DNA of 64,000 nucleotides from Lichenicola sp964236105. Lineage in GTDB: Bacteria > Pseudomonadota > Alphaproteobacteria > Acetobacterales > Acetobacteraceae. A program made the position numbers and the translations under genes. The DNA lies in contig CAXSBC010000006.1 in the NCBI GenBank assembly GCA_964236105.1, forward strand, positions 186,001-250,000, in the 5' to 3' direction. This document shows positions 43,749 through 51,733 of this stretch, piece after piece. Every line of letters starts with the position of its first letter. Within the stretch, counting starts at the first letter, position 1. The notes under the pieces are model-generated. The model had not been told where the DNA came from, searched no databases, and was given only the letters and a program-made list of their open reading frames with translations.

Positions 43749-45769
43749 GCAAGGCCAGGGCGCTGCCCTGGACCCGCCGGGGGCGACCGCCCCCAGACCC
43801 GGATTCCAAAGGCATGCCTTTGGCGGGGTCCAGGGGCAGAGCCCCTGGCCTGCTGCTGCTGATCATCCCCGCTTTGCTGCCCGCCGCCCTCGCCGTGCTC
43901 GACCGCACCTGCCCGCCCGACCTGTCGCGCCTGCACGCGCTCGGCTCGGAGGTGCTGGACCGCCACGGCCGCCTGCTGGCCGATCTGCCGGCGCCGGGCG
44001 GCATACGCCGGCTCGACACGAGGCCGGACGAGGTGGCGCCGGTGTTCCTCGACCTGCTGCTGCGCACGGAGGACCGGCGCTTCTTTCGCCATGCCGGCAT
44101 CGAGCCGCGCGCCCTGCTGCGGGCGGCGCTGCAGGGCCTCGCGGCCGGGCGCGTGGTGTCGGGCGGCTCGACGCTGACCATGCAGGCGGCGCGGCTGCTG
44201 GAGCCGCGGCCACGCACGCTGCGCTCCAAGCTGATCGAGCTGTTCCGCGCCACCCAGCTCGAGGAGCGCCTCGGCAAGACCGGCGTGCTGGAGGTGTGGC
44301 TGACGCTGGCGCCCTATGGCGGTAACCTGGAAGGGGTGAAGGCGGGCGCGCAGGCCTGGTTCGGCGTGCGGCCGGCCGGACTGGACCGGGCCCAGGCGGC
44401 GCTTCTGGTGGCGATCCCGCGCCGGCCGGAGGCGCTGCGTCCGGACCGCCATGCGGCGCGCGCCGTCGCCCTGCGCGACCGGCTGCTGGGGCCGGGCGAT
44501 GTGTCGCGCGGGCTGCCGGTGCCGGACCGGCGCCTGCCGTTCCCCGCGCACGCCATCCAGGCGATCCGCCGGGTCCCGCTCGCCGACCGCCGGCCGGTGC
44601 TGCGCACGACGCTGGATCTCGCCCTGCAGACCGGACTGGAGGCGCTGCTGTCGCGCACCCTGGGCGAGCGGTCGGACCGGGTGAGCGCTGCGGCGCTGAT
44701 CGCCGACGCCGCCTCGCGCGACGTGCTGGCGATCGCGTCCGGCGACGGCAGCGCCGGTGGCGTCCGCGCCGGCGCCATGGACCTGACGCAGGCGGTGCGC
44801 TCGCCCGGCTCGGCGCTGAAGCCGATGCTGTACGGGCTCGCCTTCCAGGACGGGCTGGCGCGTCCGGACACCATCCTGAGCGACCTGCCGCATCATTTCG
44901 GCCGCTACGCGCCGGAGAACTTCGATCGCCGCTTCACGGCCCCGGTCACCGCGGCGGAGGCGCTGCGCCGGTCCCTCAACGTCCCGGCGGTGCTGCTGCT
45001 GTCCGGGCTCGGGCCCGGCCGCTTCGCCGGCTGGCTGCAGGCCGCCGGCGCGCGCCTGGTGCTGCCGCCGGGCAGCGTCGCGTCGCTGCCGATGGCGCTC
45101 GGCGGCGGCGGCATCCGCATGCGCGACCTGGCCGCCCTGTATGCCGCACTCGCCACGGACGGCGCCGACCGGCCGCTGCGCCTGCTGCCGGACGCGCCGT
45201 CGCCCGCGCGCCCGCTGCTGCAGGCCAGTGCTGCCGCCCTGGTCGCCGGGGCGCTGACACGCGACTTCCCGGATGGCGGCCCGGGCGGCGTCGCCTGGAA
45301 GACCGGCACCAGCTGGGGCGGCCGCGACGCCTGGGCGCTCGGCTTCGATGCGTCGCATGTCGGCGCGGTCTGGATCGGCCGGCCGGACGGCACCGCGATC
45401 GAGGGCGCCACCGGCCATGACAGCGCGCTGCCGGTGCTGTCGCAGCTGTTCGGCCTGCTGCCGCCGGCGCCGCGCGCGGCCGCCGCGGAGCAGGCGGTCG
45501 CCGCCGGGGCGCCCATCTCGGTCACGGCGGAGGCGTCGCTGCGCATCCTGTTCCCGCCTCCGGATGCGGAGCTGTCGATGGACGGGCCGGTGCCGCTGCG
45601 GGTGATGGGCGGCCGGCGGCCGATCAGCTTCCTGGTCGATGGCCGGCCGCTGCCGTCGCGCCCGAGCAGCCGGACGGCGAGCTGGCTGCCCGCCGGCGCC
45701 GGCTTCTATGCGCTGTCGGTGATCGATGCGGACGGGCTCAGCGACCGGCTGACGGTGCGGGTGCGCTGA
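43745..45769 (+). CDS. pbpC: Penicillin-binding protein 1C
   Basis: A bifunctional peptidoglycan synthase-like protein usually paired with A2M. The 674-residue product has a membrane anchor (LLLLIIPALLPAALAVL). The glycosyltransferase domain has TEDRRFFRHAGIEP, GGSTLTMQAARLL and LAPYGGNLEGVKAGAQAWFG. The transpeptidase domain has SPGSALKPMLYGL (SxxK), RSLNVPAVLL (SxN) and WKTGTSWG (KTG). A C-terminal PBP1C domain follows. The GTG start overlaps the A2M stop (GTGA). The first 36 codons lie in a palindromic repeat; an in-frame ATG at 43814 would also keep the membrane anchor. Confidence 0.93.
   Translation: MSKARALPWTRRGRPPPDPDSKGMPLAGSRGRAPGLLLLIIPALLPAALAVLDRTCPPDLSRLHALGSEVLDRHGRLLADLPAPGGIRRLDTRPDEVAPVFLDLLLRTEDRRFFRHAGIEPRALLRAALQGLAAGRVVSGGSTLTMQAARLLEPRPRTLRSKLIELFRATQLEERLGKTGVLEVWLTLAPYGGNLEGVKAGAQAWFGVRPAGLDRAQAALLVAIPRRPEALRPDRHAARAVALRDRLLGPGDVSRGLPVPDRRLPFPAHAIQAIRRVPLADRRPVLRTTLDLALQTGLEALLSRTLGERSDRVSAAALIADAASRDVLAIASGDGSAGGVRAGAMDLTQAVRSPGSALKPMLYGLAFQDGLARPDTILSDLPHHFGRYAPENFDRRFTAPVTAAEALRRSLNVPAVLLLSGLGPGRFAGWLQAAGARLVLPPGSVASLPMALGGGGIRMRDLAALYAALATDGADRPLRLLPDAPSPARPLLQASAAALVAGALTRDFPDGGPGGVAWKTGTSWGGRDAWALGFDASHVGAVWIGRPDGTAIEGATGHDSALPVLSQLFGLLPPAPRAAAAEQAVAAGAPISVTAEASLRILFPPPDAELSMDGPVPLRVMGGRRPISFLVDGRPLPSRPSSRTASWLPAGAGFYALSVIDADGLSDRLTVRVR
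43753..43850. repeat. Dispersed palindromic repeat, copy A (inside pbpC 5' end)
   Basis: About 98 bp with nested inverted repeats. Outer arms starting GGCCAGGG pair with the end reading GCCCCTGGCC. Inside are a hairpin GGGGGC/GCCCCC (43779-43794) and a perfect 18-bp palindrome, CCAAAGGCATGCCTTTGG (43806-43823). Related sequences occur at 57812-57877 and 59365-59411, so this is a repeat family. Here it is read through as coding sequence. Confidence 0.8.
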
Positions 45770-45799
45770 GACCGGGACAGTCCCGGCAGGTGCCGCGCG

Positions 45800-46318
45800 T
45801 CAGGCCTTGCCGCGGACGACACGCGGCGTCCAGTCCACCACGGTGCGCCTGTAGCTGGGCGGCTTCGGCTGGCAGGAGATCAGATACAGCCCGACCACGT
45901 AGACCAGGTTGGCGAGCGCATTGAAGCGCAGCGCCATCGCCAGCGACGGCGACGCATCGACCATGATCCAGATGCTGTAGACGGCGAACGGGATCGACAG
46001 CGGGCGCAGGCCCTGCAGCATGAAGCGCAGCGGGTTGGCATGGCCCGGCTTCACCAGCGGCCGCATGCGGTGGATCGAGACATAGAAGAACGCCGCGAAC
46101 AGCCAGGTCAGCACGTTCCACAGGCCGTTGCCGAAGCCCATATGGCCGGTCGCGAGGATGGCGACCAGCGAGGCGGCGTCCAGCACCACCGCGCCGAGCT
46201 GCAGGCTCATGCCGACATCGAACCCGGAGGGCTTCTCCGGCAGCCGATCGACCAGCGGCTGGAACACCCGGTCCAGCAGCCATCCGTCGAACTGGTTGAC
46301 CTTGTCGGCAACGCTCAT
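45800..46318 (-). CDS. Conserved-looking membrane protein of unknown function
   Basis: The 172-residue protein starts MSVADKVNQFDGWLLDRVFQ and has about four hydrophobic segments (VLDAASLVAILATGHMGFG, NVLTWLFAAFFYVSIHRM, PLSIPFAVYSIWIMVDAS, ALANLVYVVGLYLISC). A cytoplasmic tail with CQPKPPSYRR follows. No catalytic motif. It is convergent with pbpC (a 6-bp stem, CCGGGA/TCCCGG at 45772-45786, lies between them) and downstream of rpsA on the same strand, separated by a terminator. Not recognised. Confidence 0.75.
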   Translation of the reverse strand: MSVADKVNQFDGWLLDRVFQPLVDRLPEKPSGFDVGMSLQLGAVVLDAASLVAILATGHMGFGNGLWNVLTWLFAAFFYVSIHRMRPLVKPGHANPLRFMLQGLRPLSIPFAVYSIWIMVDASPSLAMALRFNALANLVYVVGLYLISCQPKPPSYRRTVVDWTPRVVRGKA

Positions 46319-46410
46319 GGTCGGGGTGCTTCCGGCAGATCGGCGGCAAGGTCAAGATGCGGCTCACCGGACCCGGTCCAGCCCATGTGTGCCGCCACCC
46401 GCCCGAACGC

Positions 46411-46441
46411 AAGAAGGGCGGCACCGTCGCCGGTACCGCCC
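46411..46441 (-). terminator. Intrinsic terminator of rpsA
   Basis: On the minus strand GGGCGGTACC and GGTGCCGCCC form a 10-bp stem (one T-G wobble) around a 6-base loop, followed by TTCTT. It lies 45 nt beyond the rpsA stop. Confidence 0.75.
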
Positions 46442-46485
46442 CTCCTGTTCCACGAGATCCCGCGAACGGGATCAGGCGGGCGGGA

Positions 46486-48207
46486 TCACTCCGGCTGCGC
46501 GCTGCGGCGACGGATCGCGGCGGACAGGATGTCGCCGAGCGAGGCGCCGCTGTCGGACGAGCCGTACTCGTTGATCGCAGCCTTGTCCTCCTCGACCTCG
46601 CGACCCTTGATGGTCAGCGACAGCTTGCGCGACGCGCGATCGACCGACACCACCTTGGCATCGACCTTCTCGCCGACGGCGAACCGCTCCGGACGCTGCT
46701 CGGCCTTGTCGCGGGCGAGCTCGGCGCGGCGGATGAAGCCGGTCAGCACCTCGTCGACCTTGACCTCGATGCCGTTCGCCTGCACCGCGGTGACGATGCA
46801 GGTGACGACGGCGCCCTTGTTCACGCGGCTCAGCGTGTCGGCGGCCGGATCGTCATGCAGCTGCTTGATGCCGAGCGAGATGCGCTCCTTCTCGACGTCG
46901 ACGTCCAGCACCTTGGCCTGGATGACCTGGCCCTTCTCGTAGGCGGCCATCGCCGCCTCGCCGGCCTCGTCCCAGGAGATGTCGGACATGTGCACCATGC
47001 CGTCGATGTCGGCCGAGATGCCGATGAACAGGCCGAACTCGGTGATGTTGCGGATCTCGCCCTCGACCGTCGAGCCGACCTTGTGCTCCTCGGCGAACAC
47101 CTCCCACGGGTTGCGCTGCACCTGCTTGAGGCCGAGCGAGATGCGGCGCTTGGAGCTGTCCACGTCCAGCACCATCACGTCCACTTCCTGCGAGGTGGCG
47201 ACGATCTTGCCCGGATGGACGTTCTTCTTGGTCCAGCTCATCTCGGACACGTGCACGAGACCCTCGACGCCCGGCTCCAGCTCCACGAAGGCGCCATAGT
47301 CGGTGATGTTGGTCACACGCCCACTGTAGCGCGCGCCAGGCGGATACTTCGCCGCGACACCTTCCCACGGATCGGCCTCGAGCTGCTTCATGCCGAGGCT
47401 GATGCGCTGGGTGTCGGAATTGAAGCGGATCACCTGCACGCGGACCTGCTGGCCGATCTGCAGCGCCTCGGACGGGTGGTTGATGCGCTTCCAGGCGATG
47501 TCGGTGACGTGCAGCAGGCCGTCGACGCCGCCGAGATCCACGAACGCGCCGTAATCGGTGATGTTCTTGACCACGCCGTCGAGGATCATGCCCTCCTTCA
47601 GGCCCTGGATCAGCTCCGAACGCTGCTCCGCACGGGTCTCCTCGAGCACCGCACGGCGCGACACCACGATGTTGCCGCGGGCGCGGTCCATCTTGAGGAT
47701 CTGGAACGGCTGCGGGCTGCCCATCAGCGGGCCGACGTCGCGCACCGGGCGGATATCGACCTGGGAACCGGGCAGGAACGCCATCGCGCCGCCGAGATCG
47801 ACGGTGAAGCCGCCCTTGACGCGGCCATAGATGGTGCCCTGGACGCGCTGCTGGCCCTCGAAGGCCTTCTCCAGGTTGGTCCAGGCCTCCTCACGGCGGG
47901 CCTTCTCGCGCGACAGCACGATGGCGCCGTCGCGGTCCTCGTAGCGCTCGACATAGAGCTCGATGACGTCGCCGGGCTTGACCTCGTGGTCCATGCCGGG
48001 GACGCCGAACTCCTTGAGCGAGACGCGGCCTTCGCTCTTGAGGCCGACATCGACGATCGCGAACTCCTCCGTGAGGCGGATCACCGTGCCGGTGACGACG
48101 GAGCCGTCGAAGCCGACGTCGCGGCCGAGGGTCTCGTCGAGGAGGGATGCGAAGTCTTCGCCGCCGAAATGATCGGTGGCGGATTGGGCTAGTGCGGCTG
48201 ATGCCAT
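46486..48207 (-). CDS. rpsA: 30S ribosomal protein S1
   Basis: S1 is the RNA-binding subunit that helps 30S subunits load structured mRNAs. The 573-residue product consists of six S1/OB domains: GTVIRLTEEFAIVDVGLKSE, GTIYGRVKGGFTVDLGG, then four with the pattern NITDYGAFVDLGGVDGLLHV, NITDYGAFVELEPGVEGLVH, NITEFGLFIGISADIDGMVH and a final degenerate one. Length fits alphaproteobacteria. It follows cmk and aroA on the same strand with a 244-bp gap, so it probably also has its own promoter. Confidence 0.98.
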   Translation of the reverse strand: MASAALAQSATDHFGGEDFASLLDETLGRDVGFDGSVVTGTVIRLTEEFAIVDVGLKSEGRVSLKEFGVPGMDHEVKPGDVIELYVERYEDRDGAIVLSREKARREEAWTNLEKAFEGQQRVQGTIYGRVKGGFTVDLGGAMAFLPGSQVDIRPVRDVGPLMGSPQPFQILKMDRARGNIVVSRRAVLEETRAEQRSELIQGLKEGMILDGVVKNITDYGAFVDLGGVDGLLHVTDIAWKRINHPSEALQIGQQVRVQVIRFNSDTQRISLGMKQLEADPWEGVAAKYPPGARYSGRVTNITDYGAFVELEPGVEGLVHVSEMSWTKKNVHPGKIVATSQEVDVMVLDVDSSKRRISLGLKQVQRNPWEVFAEEHKVGSTVEGEIRNITEFGLFIGISADIDGMVHMSDISWDEAGEAAMAAYEKGQVIQAKVLDVDVEKERISLGIKQLHDDPAADTLSRVNKGAVVTCIVTAVQANGIEVKVDEVLTGFIRRAELARDKAEQRPERFAVGEKVDAKVVSVDRASRKLSLTIKGREVEEDKAAINEYGSSDSGASLGDILSAAIRRRSAQPE

Positions 48208-48451
48208 GTGGCGGCGATATCCTGGATCCGGTGCGGCGCTCGGGCGCCACGGGACGGTTCTGCGCCCTGCGCCCGGCTCGGGGCGACAGCACGTCGTGTC
48301 CGCGGGCGTCGGACGCCGTCACGGACCGGTTGCGTCGAAGCGGACCCTGCCCGGAAGGGAAGCGCCTGCGGGCCAGCAGAGACACCCTCGGGCCTAGCGG
48401 AGTCAAGCGTCCGCGCGGCCAGGCGCATTCTTGAGACGCCGGGCTCCGGCT

Positions 48452-49102
48452 CTAACGGCCGCCGGTCCGGGCCCGGACGATCCGCATCGCCTCCTGCAGC
48501 ACCGCGGCCGCGTCCATGCGGTCGCTGTCGATCTCCACCGCATCCGGCGCCGGCCGCAGCGGCGCCGCCTGACGCTGCGAGTCCGCGGCGTCGCGCGCCT
48601 CGAGCTCTGCCGTCACCGCCGCGATCGCCGCCGCCCGCTCGGCCGGCGCCACGACGGCGTCGCCGTGCAGCTGCCGCCAGCGCCGCTCCGCCCGCGCGCC
48701 GGCGGAGGCGGTGACGAACAGCTTCACCGGCGCGTCGGGGAAGATCACCGTGCCGATGTCGCGCCCGTCCAGCACCGCGCCATGCGCCGCCCCGAAGCCG
48801 CGCTGGAACGCCAGCAGTGCTGCGCGCACCGCCGGCTGCGCCGCCACCTGGCTCGCCGCGCGATCCACCTCCGGCGTGCGCAGGTCGCTGCGGTCGAGAT
48901 CCTCGGGCAGCAGCGCGCGCGCCTGCGGCCCGGCATCGCCCGACGGCGCCAGCCCGGCATCGAGCATGCGCCGGCCGACGGCCCGATACAGCAGCCCGGT
49001 ATCCAGGTAGGGCAGCCCCAGCGCCTCGGCGAGCGCCCGGGCCAGCGTGCCCTTGCCGGCCGCGGCCGGTCCGTCGACGGCGACGACCAGCCGTGCGCTC
49101 AC
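48452..49102 (-). CDS. cmk: Cytidylate kinase
   Basis: It phosphorylates CMP and dCMP with ATP, feeding CTP and dCTP pools. The 216-residue enzyme has the P-loop VVAVDGPAAAGKGTLARALA, the YLDTGLLYRAVGRR segment, LDGRDIGTVIFPDAPVKLFV and the lid region ERRWRQLHG. The GTG start overlaps the aroA stop (GTGA). The operon order aroA-cmk-rpsA is widely conserved in proteobacteria, which supports the assignment. Confidence 0.96.
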   Translation of the reverse strand: MSARLVVAVDGPAAAGKGTLARALAEALGLPYLDTGLLYRAVGRRMLDAGLAPSGDAGPQARALLPEDLDRSDLRTPEVDRAASQVAAQPAVRAALLAFQRGFGAAHGAVLDGRDIGTVIFPDAPVKLFVTASAGARAERRWRQLHGDAVVAPAERAAAIAAVTAELEARDAADSQRQAAPLRPAPDAVEIDSDRMDAAAVLQEAMRIVRARTGGR

Positions 49103-50469
49103 GCCCCCGCCTCCGCGGCGAGCCCGGCGCCGAGCCGGTTCATCAGCGCCACGAAGCCCGGGAAGCTGGTCTCGATGAAGGCGGTGTCGTCCACCGTCAC
49201 CGGGCGCTCCGCCGCCAGCCCCAGCACCACGGCGCTCATCGCCAGCCGGTGATCCATCCGCGTCGCCACCCGGCCGCCACCGGCAGGCGGGCGTCCGGTG
49301 CCGGCCACGATCAGGTCGTCGCCCTCGATCCGCACCGGCACGCCGTTGGCGGCCAGCAGCGCCATCGTCGCCGTCAGCCGGTCGCTCTCCTTGACGCGCA
49401 GCTCGCCCAGGCCCCGCATCCGCGTCTCGCCGGCGGCGAACGCGGCGGCGACGGCCAGCACCGGATATTCGTCGATCATGCTCGGCGCCCGCTCCACGGG
49501 AACCTCGACGCCGCGCAGCGCGCCCGCCTCTACCACGAGGTCGCCGACCGGCTCGCCGCCTTCCGCCCGCCGGTTCACGATGTCGAGCAGGCCGCCCATC
49601 TCGCGCAGCGTGGCGAACAGCCCGGTGCGCAGCGGGTTGAGCCCGACCGCCTCGACCGTCACCGCCGAGCCCGGCACCAGCAGCGCGGCCACCAGCGGGA
49701 ACGCCGCCGAGGACGGGTCGGACGGCACCGCGACGTCGCGCGCCAGCAGCCGCGGCCTGCCGGCGAGGCGGACGACGCGGCCGGCGCCGTCGGCTTCCAC
49801 CGAGACCGCGGCGCCGAAATGGCGCAGCATGTTCTCGCTGTGGTCGCGGGTCGGCACCGGCTCCTCCACCACGGTCTCGCCGTCGGCGTTCAGGCCGGCC
49901 AGCAGGATCGCCGACTTCACCTGCGCGGACGCCACCCGGAGGCGCCAGGAGATCGGCCTGGGCTCGGCGACGCCCGCGATGCAGAGCGGCAGCCGGCCGC
50001 CGGCGCGCGCGGTGAACACCGCCCCGGTGCCGGCCAGCGGCTCGATCACCCGGTTCATCGGCCGGCCGCGCAGGCTGGCGTCGCCGGTCATCACCGCGTT
50101 GATCGGATGGCTGGCCAGGATGCCGGCGAGCAGCCGGGCGGCGGTGCCGGAATTGCCCATGTCGAGCACGTCCTCGGGTTCCAGCAGCCGCCCGATGCCG
50201 CGCCCGACCACGCGCCAGCTGCCGTCGGCCTCCCGCGCCACCTCGGCGCCCAGCGCCCGCATGGCGGCCGCGGTGCGCAGCACGTCCTCGCCGTCCAGCA
50301 GGCCGGCGATGCGGGTCTCGCCCTCGGCCAGGCCCGCGAACATCAGCGCCCGGTGACTGATCGACTTGTCGCCCGGAACACGCACCGACCCGCGCAGCGC
50401 CGCACCCGGACGACGCACCACCAGAGGGCGGGCCAGGCTGTGCACGAGGGCGGTCGGGGTCTGCTGCAT
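49099..50469 (-). CDS. aroA: 3-phosphoshikimate 1-carboxyvinyltransferase (EPSP synthase)
   Basis: It catalyses the sixth step of the shikimate pathway, joining PEP to shikimate-3-phosphate. The 456-residue enzyme has GDKSISHRALMFAGLAEGET, the LDMGNSGTAARLLAGILASH segment, GDASLRGRPMNRVIEPL, and the C-terminal motifs DEYPVLAVAAAFAAGETRMR and RVKESDRL. The sequence LDMGNSGTAARL rather than LGNAGTAMRP places it with the class II (alphaproteobacterial, CP4-like) enzymes, which are often glyphosate-tolerant; that property is inferred, not shown. Confidence 0.96.
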   Translation of the reverse strand: MQQTPTALVHSLARPLVVRRPGAALRGSVRVPGDKSISHRALMFAGLAEGETRIAGLLDGEDVLRTAAAMRALGAEVAREADGSWRVVGRGIGRLLEPEDVLDMGNSGTAARLLAGILASHPINAVMTGDASLRGRPMNRVIEPLAGTGAVFTARAGGRLPLCIAGVAEPRPISWRLRVASAQVKSAILLAGLNADGETVVEEPVPTRDHSENMLRHFGAAVSVEADGAGRVVRLAGRPRLLARDVAVPSDPSSAAFPLVAALLVPGSAVTVEAVGLNPLRTGLFATLREMGGLLDIVNRRAEGGEPVGDLVVEAGALRGVEVPVERAPSMIDEYPVLAVAAAFAAGETRMRGLGELRVKESDRLTATMALLAANGVPVRIEGDDLIVAGTGRPPAGGGRVATRMDHRLAMSAVVLGLAAERPVTVDDTAFIETSFPGFVALMNRLGAGLAAEAGA

Positions 50470-50608
50470 GCGGCTCCCCTTGCTGGTTCGGCGCCCCCGA
50501 AGTCAATGCGCGCGGCGCCGGCGGATGCGGCGGTGCCTGTTTGACAGCCGGGCATCGAGGTGGCATGGGCCCCGCCCTGCGATCGCCTCGTCCTCACATA
50601 GGGTCACA

Positions 50609-50947
50609 ATGGCCAAGCCAGAACTCGGCACCAAGCGCGTCTGCGTCTCGTGCAGCACGCGCTTCTACGATCTGACCAAGGTTCCGGCCGTCTGCCCCAA
50701 GTGCGGCACCGAGCAGCCGCTAGACCAGCCGCGCGTGCGGCGCGGCAGCGGCAACCTGCCGGCGGAGGATCGCCGCCCGAAGAAGCCGGTGGTGGATCCG
50801 GAAGATCAGGACACCGAGGCCGAGCCCGCCGAGGACGAGGCGGAAACCGACGAGGTCGCCGAGGATACCGACGATCTGGACGACGATGCCGACGTGATCG
50901 GCACCGACATCGAGGTCGAGCCGGACAGCGACGAGAACGAGCGCTGA
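50609..50947 (+). CDS. FYDLN-acid family zinc-ribbon protein (TIGR02300-type)
   Basis: A 112-residue protein found across alphaproteobacteria next to core genes. The N-terminal zinc ribbon has Cys12, Cys15, Cys29 and Cys32 (CVSCSTRFYDL, CPKCGTEQP). The rest is highly acidic (long Asp/Glu runs), which may mimic nucleic acid. The family name motif FYDLN reads FYDLT here. The function is unknown. The start has no strong ribosome site but MAKPELGTKRVC is the usual N-terminus. It is divergent from aroA. Confidence 0.9.
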   Translation: MAKPELGTKRVCVSCSTRFYDLTKVPAVCPKCGTEQPLDQPRVRRGSGNLPAEDRRPKKPVVDPEDQDTEAEPAEDEAETDEVAEDTDDLDDDADVIGTDIEVEPDSDENER

Positions 50948-51084
50948 GGCCAGCCCGGCCTCGCCGCGCCGCTCGCGGTCCGGCGGCCGGGCCGGCCGCG
51001 CTGCTGGCGGGCGTCCTGATCCTGCCGGCCGGCCCGGCGCGGCCGGCTGAGCCCACGCCGTCCGGGCCAGAGCCCGGACGAGCC

Positions 51085-51699
51085 GTGGCCTGGCCCGACG
51101 ACCGCTTCCACCGTCTCGCGGCCCTGGCGCTGCTGGAGGAGCTGCGCAGCGCGCTGCTGAGCGAGAACAGCGCCACCCTGACGCTCGAACGCTGGTGCGC
51201 GACCCACGGCCTTGCCGGACGCCGGCCCGCGGAGCCTGCGACGATCGTCGCCGAGCGCGACCCCTCCCGCACGCTGCCGCTGCAGCCGTCGGATCGCGTC
51301 CGGCTGCAGGCAGGCCCCGACGAGCCGGTCCGCTACCGCCACGTGCGGCTGAGCTGCCACGGCCACCTGCTGTCGGAGGCCGACAACTGGTATGTGCCGG
51401 CGCGCCTGACGCCCGCGATGAACCGGCAGCTCGACGCCACCGGGACGCCGTTCGGCCGGGTGGTGCAGGCGCTCGGCTTCTCCCGCACGACGCTGTCGAG
51501 CCGCCTGCTCTGGCAGCCGCTGCCGCCGGACTGGATCGCCGCCGCCGGACCGGCGCCGTCGGCAACCCCGCTGCAGATCCCCGATGCCCTGATCGAGAAC
51601 CGGGCCGTGCTGCGCCGCCGCGACGGACTGCCGTTCTCGCTGGTGGTCGAGACCTACCGGCGGGGGCTGCTCGACTTCGCGGCCCCTCCCGGCGGATAA
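51085..51699 (+). CDS. UbiC/chorismate-lyase-like protein
   Basis: The 204 residues from a GTG contain RLSCHGHLLSEADNWYVPAR, LTPAMNRQLDATGTPFGRVV, and the C-terminal IENRAVLRRRDGLPFSLVVE followed by TYRRGLL. These fit the UbiC/UTRA fold of chorismate lyase and its relatives; activity is not proven. The same frame extends upstream to about 50944 with a convincing hydrophobic leader (ALLAGVLILPAGPARPA) but no ATG, GTG or TTG there. A true start further upstream, or a lost one, is therefore possible. It follows the FYDLN gene. Confidence 0.65.
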   Translation: MAWPDDRFHRLAALALLEELRSALLSENSATLTLERWCATHGLAGRRPAEPATIVAERDPSRTLPLQPSDRVRLQAGPDEPVRYRHVRLSCHGHLLSEADNWYVPARLTPAMNRQLDATGTPFGRVVQALGFSRTTLSSRLLWQPLPPDWIAAAGPAPSATPLQIPDALIENRAVLRRRDGLPFSLVVETYRRGLLDFAAPPGG

Positions 51700-51733
51700 G
51701 CCGAGCTCGGTCGCATTCCTGCCGGAGCCCGCC

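Noticed and set aside
48208..50608. A tRNA gene in the gaps around rpsA and aroA
   Set aside because: No TPsiC-arm GGTTCGA motif or cloverleaf pairing was found in these or the other intergenic gaps.
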